The translations under genes were made by a program, and so were the position numbers. Below are positions 51,426-59,794 of a stretch of 64,000 bases of DNA, in pieces. Numbering within the stretch: the first letter of the stretch is position 1; each line of letters begins with the position of its first letter. Location: the NCBI RefSeq assembly GCF_905147365.1, contig NC_056427.1, positions 5,001 through 69,000 on the forward strand, in the 5' to 3' direction. The stretch is from Aricia agestis (taxonomy: Eukaryota; Arthropoda; Insecta; Lepidoptera; Lycaenidae). The notes below the pieces were generated by a model. The model saw only the letters and a program-made list of their open reading frames with translations, had not been told where the DNA came from and made no database searches.

Positions 51426-54400
51426 ATGACCAGAACAGCAATTATGTTTGATGCAGAGGATCTGGATAGTGAGCCCGGGCTCGAGAGAGCGCCTCGTGAG
51501 AAAAAACCCATGTACCGCAGAGAGCGCCATCTGGCCTCCGCAATAACGACAACTGAGATAGATTATATATTAACACACAAATATAATTCCCCGGCCCTAA
51601 GGAACCATCACAAGATTTTATTAGAGATAATAGAAGGAAAAACACTGTTGGACTCTAAAGGATTTCTCTCTTGGTGTTGCAGAAACCTTGAGGCCTGGTG
51701 CTCAACAGATAAGGAGGATGAGGAGCTTCAAAGGAGAGCGGCTCACATAGCCATACGCGCACTGGATGTATCCTACAGCCACTTCTATAGATCCCGAACG
51801 CCTATCTTCACCCCAGATACATTCCCTCTATCTTCACTGTTTTCCAGACTTGCAAGCAACTGGGACAAGACCATTCGCCAGGCATCTATGTCGGATCGTT
51901 CCCATATGACAATCATAACCGGCTCTGTGACTGTAGACTATGTGGAGGATATCTGCATTGTGCATGCAAGCACCACTACGTGCTATGTGGTTCCTTACTC
52001 GTTAATTCTATGTTTCTCTGATATGTGCGCTTCCTGGTTCTCCGTTGATTGTTACGCTGCCCTTCATTCTACTAAGTATCCTGGATTTAATCTGTTGAAC
52101 GAGTATAGAAGAGTGTGGGGATTGATGAGAGATCTAATAATCTCACTAGGACAAAGGACCTATATGTTGCTGAAAGCATGGCCCTCTCTTGTGATCGGCT
52201 CTATACTCAGGGACCTTGAGAATAGCAACACCTTTATCACGACATTAACAGTGGATCTACCCTATGATTTGAAGCAGTCAGCATTGTTCCTTGAGATGAC
52301 AAACACCATCACAAGTCCGCAGCACGCCATGTTGAAGTTAGAGATGGCCGGTCTTTGGAAGGTCATGGGGCACCCCATTGTTAACATGTCTCTAAGCACA
52401 GCAGCTTGGCACCGGAAGGGGACGGTAATGAAACCTAACCTGATACAGGCCTCTGTGAAAATTAGCAATATGTTTAAGAAAGAGTTCTGTAGGCAGTTTT
52501 ATAAGACCCACAAAAGGTGGCCAAACGTAAGAATGAGCTCTTCTGTGAATCCCCACATCCTCGCTAGTTGGCATACAAACAATTGGGGAGAGGCCAAGAC
52601 ACATCAGTGGAACCCCGAAGACTTTGGTGAGGTTGAGCTTTTAAAGAATTTTGAGTTCAATTATTTTGTGGATACAATAGATATCATCTCAGATAAGGCT
52701 ATAATTCCCAAAATGTCGGAATGGATCTATGAGTATGACAGGAAAGCATATCGCACTTTATATGGATCATTTCCCACCGCACCTCCTCCCACAACAAAAA
52801 GTGTGGTCATGCATTTCCTTCAAACCGAGATATTTGACTGCAAAGAAATTATTGAACTGATGAACAAGGGTGTCGTACCTTATGAGTGGAGAGTGATGGT
52901 TGCTGTGCCTAAGGAACGTGAATTTAAAGAAGAGGACGCCAGGTGTTACGGTAAGATGACACCTGAAATGCGGGCTTACCAGGTGGTAACCGAGAAAAAT
53001 ATAGCAGACACCATATTCAAATACATAAAGCATCAGTCAATGACCCTTACAGAAGAACAATTAATCAAAACTCTCAATAGGATGAGCAGCCCCGGAGACG
53101 ATCATAATTATGTCAACATTATAATAGACTTTTCCTCGTGGTGCACCCACTTCCGGGCCGAGTTGTTAGATGCGCTATTCAAAAATATTGACGATTTATT
53201 CGGGTTAGAAAACGTGTATAGCTTTACACACGCCTTCCCTCTGATATCCATCCTACTATTTCAAGACAGATACTGTCCTCCTAGGCAAGGATCAGACGGT
53301 ATGCCTGAGGATGGTCCAAGATGTGTCCACAGTCCTGAGGCCTGGTTGGAGGGATTGAGACAAAAAGGCTGGACACTCGCTACTCTTCTTCTTATTCTGT
53401 ACTCTGCGCATAAGTGTCAAACCACAGCGTCTTTGCTTGGACAGGGTGACAATCAGGTCATCCTTTTGAGAATACCATCCTCTTCTTTTCTGGCAGACCA
53501 TGGAACAACAAGAGAAGAATACACCGCTCAATTTATGTCACATCTTGAGGAAATTTGTACAGAAGCTGGTGTTGTGATCAAAGTGCCTGAGTCTTGGGTC
53601 TCTAAGCGCTTGCTAGAATATGGACGACGCTACTACCTAGATGGGGTTCACGTGAGTTCAGCCCTCAAGAAAGCGTCTAGGTTAACAAGTGAAGCAAATC
53701 TCACTGTCCCCACCCTAAATACCATAGTAGCAGGATTATACTCAAGTGGAGCCTCAATTGCGGCGGATGACATAACACCAATTCCGGCCTACGCTATGAC
53801 CACTTTCTACGCTGCGCTAACATTGTTCCGTGCCGTGCCTGATTACCAAACTCAATCCAATGAGTGGATGGTTGTTTTGCTATTGATGAGCAGAGCTGTA
53901 GGTGGATATCCCACTGTGCTGTTTCCGCAGTTTGCTTTACGAGCAACCCAGGACACATTAAGTCTAGCGTTAAGCACTATGAAGCACCTGTTGAAGATTC
54001 CCGCATACCGTACCTGTGTGTATGACCTTCTAGATATAAGTAAGCCAGATAGAATAGACACTCTTCAACTAATAAAAGACCCAAGCAGCATCCCTCTGAG
54101 GCTTCCTACACAGCCCGAAAATTTCTTTCGGAGAATGTTGAAAGAGGGACTCCCTAACATTATTGCAAACAGAACAATGGCCTCAGTATTCAACAGCAGA
54201 GCCGAGGCTGAAGAAGAAAAATTGAAAGCCGACCTACTGTCTATAAGACCGATCAATCCAAAACTTCTTTGCAAGCTATGGCAGTTGTCAAATATCGGAG
54301 TGAGAGAAAAGGTGATAGGAAAATTCGCAACTTCAAGATCCATCCAGAGCGCTTCCATGGGGACCTGGATTGATGAAAACCAACTGTGGAGTACCATTAG

Positions 54401-56183
54401 GGCCTTAGAGACAAGGACAGTAAGGTATTACCTGCAAAGAAAAAACTCTCACTTCACAGCCCGGTTGGAGCACTCCAGTTGTGTCACCACAATCACGCAA
54501 TTAGTACGAGAAGAACTTTGGGGGCTGCCTCTAGAAGGCATCACCATGCCTACACCTTGTGACCAGCTAGTTCTGATGCCCTGGACGCAATTGCCAACTG
54601 AGTTAGCGCCTTCAGCGATTATGGTAGGTTGGTTGGGAAGGCCCGACACGAACTGCTTCTATGAGAGAGGTCCCAGAACACCATATATTGGTTCCCAGAC
54701 CCATGTCAGGGCGAGAAGGGCTGCCCTGCAAGTTTTGGAGGTGGGGAGCATAATAGAAAACATAAAAGCCTTATTAGAGTTAAAAAGTTGGGTGAAAGGG
54801 AGTAAGGGTCTACAAGATCTATTGGTTAAATTAATAGAGGAAAAGACTATGATCCCACTATCCGAGTTAGAACCTTACACATCTCAGGTTTACTCCGGTA
54901 TGTTATCGCATAGGCTGCCGTGTCCAGCTCTTCGCAGAGGCGGAATGTGGAATGGGTGTACGAATTTGCTGACATGGATACGTATAGTGTCTGATACCGC
55001 CACTAATTATGCAAAGAAAGGTCAGAACTACAACCTGTGTTTTCAGGAAATCTTTTTGTACGGACAGGCGATCATCTCAGAATGGTACCGAGAATATGGA
55101 TACGTCCACGCCACCACCGCTCTAATTATTGCCAACAAGTGCTGTGTATGGGAGCTGCCCCCAGAAGAATTTACTCTCGACAGCACAACTTATAGTGGAG
55201 TGCCTTTGATTAAAGTATTAGAAAGTGTAACCCAGGTTGAGGACAGACACTTAGTTCCGCACAATATAGAAATAAACCCTAGACTTTCATACTCTATACA
55301 TGCTGCCCACAAGTTGGCTGCCTGGATACTACACATTAGGTCGGAAGAGTTTGTAACATCTCTAGAAAATAGAGCTGTATCTGAGAGTGTGCATGCATCA
55401 TTTCTCAACCTCACCGAGTTCAAAGGAGTTCAGGTCAGCACTCTTCTACCAACACTCACTTTTTACCTGTGGATGTATGATACAACATTCAAATCCCGAC
55501 GAACCTCATATTTTGATGCTATATTTTCAAGAAAGAAAACCGCATATGATGTCTTTTTAGATACTATTATGGCTTGTGGAAAGGCCGGAGAACTGTACTC
55601 TATAGCGGGAATATCAGCCTCCCGTAAGGAAAGTGACCTGAGAGATGTCCTCTATATGGCCTTGACCAGATATGTGGACGAAGGATTCACCTCGTTAATC
55701 AGTAAAGGCGCTTATTTGACACCGGATAACGCAGAGAAGGTCTTGCCTCGCTATGTTAAAGCAGTCTTGCAAGTTCTGGGTGAGCCTGCTCCTCCTAGAA
55801 ACCTAGTGACATTCGAGGATTATGTGAATTATGTGAAGTCCCTTGCACCAGCCATAAACCAGCACATTCCCATTAGAGTAGTGCATACTGAAGAAGAGTC
55901 AGTGAGCTATGTACGCTCAGTAGAAGGTCCCATGAGGGGCGAAAATAGGGCAGTAGGAACACTAACAGAATCCACAGGATCCTATGAAGCTCTGCAAAAC
56001 ATTCATGTAAGTCCCAAGGCAATCAGCATGACCATGGTCTATAGCTTACCACAAATAGGTGTATCACTACTCCTAGTATTACAAAATCTGCGCTTACCCA
56101 GCAACATAGAGCAAATGGTAACAATGAGGGACGAGGATGTTCGACGACAATGTTCAACGCGGCAAAATATGTCTTGCCTCTAA
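51426..56183 (+). pseudogene. Endogenous viral L polymerase, main part
   Basis: 1585-codon frame of a non-segmented negative-strand RNA virus L protein. RdRp block with EGLRQKGWT followed by the catalytic GDNQ (residues 674-677). Capping (PRNTase) region with PYIGSQT and HR (1162-1163). The natural start appears present, 16 nt after the glycoprotein stop. Total L-like span with the next frame is ~5.77 kb, about 1920 codons, slightly short for the order. The reading frame changes once near 56130-56183, and the C-terminal part continues in the frame annotated next. No other stop or frame break, so integration is recent, the sequence is constrained, or the break is an assembly error. Virus order is confident; family is not. 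Confidence 0.88.
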
Positions 56184-57193
56184 ATGGCTACCCGCATTGG
56201 AAGAACATATCTCCTGATTCTAATATATGGGAAAGAGGCCCGCTGGCCTGCGCCACTGATCCCTGTGAGTTGGGATTGAATTTAGAAGGATTTTATACAA
56301 GTATACTGCTATCAGAAGACGCCCTTATACATCGCATAAAAGAGGATCAAAAAAGGACATTGATTATATATGGTGAAGAGCCATCCGTCTCTGATCTGTC
56401 ACTGCATCTGGGAGATCGTAGCAGTGTTATCATGTTCCCTACTCACACCTTATGGGGACATGAGCTATTTCAGGGCACTCCTTTACACACTGTCAACGTT
56501 GTCCCTCCTTTGCCGCTTGATCAAGGCCCGAACGGATCTTTGTGGACAGTGGTAGGAGACGCTCAAAGTGCATTCTCATGCAGTACCCTGGGCTTCTCAC
56601 CACACCTTCGGAGCTGGAATACAGTCATGTCCTGGGCAGAACCCCACATCAGATGGTCCATAATGAACAGAACATCATGCTTTAACATGTTTCGCGACTT
56701 AATACTATTATTGTCAGGGTTACCCGGATTTCTACACTCATTATATGGACAAGTACAAGACCTCATCATAGACTCAGCGGGACGTCTCAAACAAGAAGTG
56801 GCAGAAAAGCAGGATTATGGCTGCAACCCTTTGGCTGAGGATGAGAACATGCAACAAAGAACAACAGAGAGCAGAGTAGGTACCAGGATATATGCACTAT
56901 GGATAACCCTGAAATTGATCATTCGATCCGACTTTCATATACAAAGAGTCGCTAACATTCGCCCTGCTCACTTGCATCTGCACATGCATCACAGCAGGAT
57001 CTGCTATCGCTCAGTGTGCGGAAGAGAAAGTGATGCTGTACCCATCAAAGGAAGAACCGCAGCTGTAACCTGGGCTAATGAGCACCTGCCTCTTTTGCAG
57101 ATGTATTCTGCATTCATAGAAAGAGTAGGTGCAACTGTTTTTTATAGAGGACCTCATGTGCGTACTGTAGATGCGGATGATCCACCCATGTGA
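56150..57193 (+). pseudogene. Endogenous viral L polymerase, C-terminal part in a shifted frame
   Basis: 347-codon frame continuing directly from the main L frame with a 34-nt overlap. Position corresponds to the methyltransferase/C-terminal region of L. I do not see a clear methyltransferase signature by eye. No stops before 57193. The second viral junction motif follows 33 nt later. The split by a single frame change makes this a broken gene rather than a separate viral protein. Confidence 0.72.
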
Positions 57194-57226
57194 TACATAC
57201 CTCTGCCATATCCTACTCAGGACCAG

Positions 57227-57243
57227 AATCTTTAGAAAAACCA
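57227..57243 (+). promoter_or_regulatory. Viral gene-junction motif, copy 2
   Basis: AATCTTTAGAAAAACCA, identical over 17 nt to the copy at 51408-51424, placed 33 nt after the L stop. It marks the 3' end of the viral L gene and puts the virus/retroelement junction downstream of it. Confidence 0.7.
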
Positions 57244-57419
57244 TATCTTAATACATCATTTTTATTAATTTGTTCAAACAGCGTTTCATTTTGCTTCTAG
57301 TCACTAGTTTAATATTGTAAAATATACAAACCTTTTTACAACTTAATTTTAAAATTTTACAATATTTATTACTTTTATTTTTATTTTAGATTTGACGCGT
57401 TTCCCCGCACAAATAAAAA
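57244..57419 (+). other. Junction region and 5' UTR of the P2 retroelement
   Basis: AT-rich, non-coding. Any viral trailer gives way here to the retroelement leader. The GACGCGTTTCCCC box (57394-57406) before the ORF1 ATG has counterparts in P1, so at least that part is retroelement. The exact breakpoint is not visible. Confidence 0.55.
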
Positions 57420-58853
57420 ATGGCTATGGTACACACGCCAACCAACGTAAATGTGAGACCCCATAAAAACAAAAAACGATCCTCCCTTGAAAGCCAGAAA
57501 ATGAATAGTCCATCTAACACCCCTTCTTTACAAGTTGATCCCGCTGAGGCTCTCCTGAAAGAAACAAGTAGTACAGTTAAAAACAGCATTCATCTGTTAA
57601 ACCAGACCAGAAATATGAGAGGAGATTTGAGGTCTGGTTTAGCAGATAATTTGGTAAAGTTAGAAGGAAAAATTAAGGAGATAGAGGAGTTATTCAGGGG
57701 AGGCTCGGTAGGAGAAGATAGGGAAAAAAGCATACAAAAGAGAGAAATAGAAGTGCAGTGTGAACTAAAACTAAATTGTGACGAATGTAACTGCCACGAG
57801 CTGCTATTAAAAATTTTTGAAAAATTAAGGGATCAAATTCACGTTAATATGAAGGAAGTGAAGGACATTATGGGTGAAAGGATGGAGGAATATATAGAGA
57901 AATTAAATGAGAGGGTAGCAAAGGAAAGTAGGAGGGATATCACTGAGGTAGTGGAGAGTTATGCGGCCAAGGCAGCGAAAGGGGTGGTAAAAACCCCACC
58001 TGCGCGGTCGGGCCCCATGACTGTCCACTCCTTAGCGATCAAAGACAAAGAAAATGAATTCTCAGGACAGGAAGTATTGGATAGCGTAGGGAAAATAATA
58101 GAAGCGAAAAAGGAGGGTTTCAGGGTGGAAAGGATAAGGAGAGGAAAAGATAGGAAAGTAATAATAGGTTTTAGAGACAAAAATGAGAGAGATAGAGCAA
58201 AGAGAAAGTTAGTGAAGAGTGGAGTAGATAGGCTTGAGGTTGAGACAATAAGGAATAAGGACCCCCAGATCATACTGTATGGGGTGCTGAAGTCGATTAC
58301 GGATGACGACATTTGTGACGCAATCCGTAATCAGAACAAGCACCTCATACAGTACGTACTGGATGGGGATGAGGACAGGGTACGTGTTAAATATAGAAGG
58401 AAGTCAAGAGACCCCCGCACGGAGCATGTCGTACTTGAGGTGTCCCCGGACATATGGCAGTGCTTCACCAGGGAAGGGCGCGCATATATAGATATGCAGA
58501 GGGTGAGAGTCGCCGACCAGTCCCCCCTAATACAGTGCTCGCACTGTCTAGGATATGGGCATGGAAGGCGATTCTGCACCGAAAGCGCGGCCCAGGTGAG
58601 GTGCGGCCATTGCTCCGGACCACACCACAGGTCGGAGTGTGAAGGGCAAAAAGCAGGAGTAAAACCCTGCTGTATTAATTGTAAGAAAGAAGGTAAAGAG
58701 GGCGAGCACAATGCGTTCAGCATGGAGTGTCCGATTCGGCGCAAATGGGATGCCATAGCGCGAGCGGCGGTGGCATACGAACCTGAGGACGAAGAGTATG
58801 TGGAACCCACGTGGTTACACAGCACTCAACAAACTTTTGACGTCACAGAATAA
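57420..58853 (+). CDS. ORF1 (Gag-like) protein of P2
   Basis: 477 aa, intact, starting MAMVHTPTN and homologous to the P1 ORF1 along its length. Both share HLLNQTRNM/YLLNQTRNM near the N-terminus, a charged coiled-coil-like part, the basic RRGKDRKVIIGFRDK central block, the KDPQIILYGVLK segment, and three cysteine clusters from C373 (CSHCLGYGHGRRFC, CGHC...HHRSEC, CCINC...HNAFSMEC). Ends with a longer acidic tail than P1. No ORF2 follows. Likely binds its RNA and directs it to telomeres (inference). It is the part of the composite expected to be mobile. Confidence 0.85.
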   Translation: MAMVHTPTNVNVRPHKNKKRSSLESQKMNSPSNTPSLQVDPAEALLKETSSTVKNSIHLLNQTRNMRGDLRSGLADNLVKLEGKIKEIEELFRGGSVGEDREKSIQKREIEVQCELKLNCDECNCHELLLKIFEKLRDQIHVNMKEVKDIMGERMEEYIEKLNERVAKESRRDITEVVESYAAKAAKGVVKTPPARSGPMTVHSLAIKDKENEFSGQEVLDSVGKIIEAKKEGFRVERIRRGKDRKVIIGFRDKNERDRAKRKLVKSGVDRLEVETIRNKDPQIILYGVLKSITDDDICDAIRNQNKHLIQYVLDGDEDRVRVKYRRKSRDPRTEHVVLEVSPDIWQCFTREGRAYIDMQRVRVADQSPLIQCSHCLGYGHGRRFCTESAAQVRCGHCSGPHHRSECEGQKAGVKPCCINCKKEGKEGEHNAFSMECPIRRKWDAIARAAVAYEPEDEEYVEPTWLHSTQQTFDVTE

Positions 58854-59049
58854 CGCCGCCGCTATGCAATAGTGCCAAGTATTGCCTTAAAAAATTGTTA
58901 GCGATACATAATAAGAATTTAAAGCAGCAATAAAATAATCTGCCGAAGACTTTATATAAAAGTATTGTATTGTAATATTAAGGATGTTTTATTAAGGTTA
59001 TTTATTATGTTATTTAGGAATCTATGTTATTGTTATTTAATGTAATTTA

Positions 59050-59052
<3 letters not shown>

Positions 59053-59102
<50 letters not shown>
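59053..59102 (+). other. Internal poly(A) tract of P2
   Basis: 50 nt of A, about 200 nt after the ORF1 stop, with AATAAA upstream at about 58935. Same position and role as 17118-17230 in P1. Confidence 0.85.
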
Positions 59103-59104
<2 letters not shown>

Positions 59105-59758
59105 GGACGACCATAAATGTATGTATTTCATAGTCAAATACAGAAATTTAAAAAATGCACAAATGTTACTGTCTTGTTGTATATGTTAGTGTCTTGTACT
59201 TATTGTGTTCTTAAAATGTATGTATTCTTCTGTTCTTATTTCTTTCTTGCTTTGTTTCGCAAACACGTGCAGAAAACTTTGTATGTATATGTTGGCATAT
59301 ACGACAAATGTAAATGCAATTATATTCTTTCTATGTTCTTATTATGATTATCAAAAAATTCTTGTTATCGTATAGTAAATTGTTATTGTTAAGATATTGT
59401 TAATATTGTGTTGTTGTATTATGTTATATGTAATTATGTAACTGTATCATATCATGTTAATATATTATGTAGTGTATTTACGCGTTGCATTACGGCAGGA
59501 AGTAAGGAAATTGGCACTATAAATAATGGAAACCAGTTATTATTGCAAAAAATGTAATTTATAAAAATTATAATGTAATAAAATTGCGTCGAGTCGGATA
59601 CCACCGTGCTCAATAAGAAGCTGTAGTACAAAAATTGTAATTGATTGTGGTGAAAGAAGTCTGTTACATATAAAAGTGTGAAATAAATTTAACCATAAAT
59701 AGTGTAATAAGGAAACTAAAAGCAAAAATTGTCCTGTATTATGTATAGGGGAAACAAG

Positions 59759-59789
<31 letters not shown>
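59103..59789 (+). other. 3' non-coding tail and terminal poly(A) of P2
   Basis: 660 nt AT-rich, no credible ORF. Ends with a CCTGTA...TATAGG stem (near 59732-59748) and a 27-nt poly(A). The last ~35 nt resemble the P1 end (AATTGTCC...GGGGGAACAA). Confidence 0.7.

Positions 59790-59791
<2 letters not shown>
59790..59791. repeat. Two-base telomeric remnant (CC)
   Basis: Only CC separates the poly(A) of plus-strand P2 from the poly(A) of minus-strand M10, the minimum 5n+2 spacing. Confidence 0.8.

Positions 59792-59794
<3 letters not shown>

Larger units (their letters stand above)
49999..59789 (+). mobile_element. P2: gag-only telomeric retroelement carrying viral G-L sequence
   Basis: A single unit between CCTAACC and a terminal poly(A). 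49999 to about 57245 is mononegavirus-like (glycoprotein end, then L). From somewhere in 57245-57400 it becomes retroelement 5' UTR, then ORF1 (57420-58853), UTR, internal poly(A) (59053-59102), a 660-nt tail and poly(A) 59763-59789. There is no telomeric repeat or poly(A) between the viral and retroelement parts, and both are in sense orientation. I infer a 5' template jump of the reverse transcriptase from the retroelement RNA onto viral plus-sense RNA during insertion. Confidence 0.78.

Noticed and set aside
57244..57419. Precise virus/retroelement breakpoint
   Set aside because: No poly(A), repeat or frame change marks it; only a window can be given.
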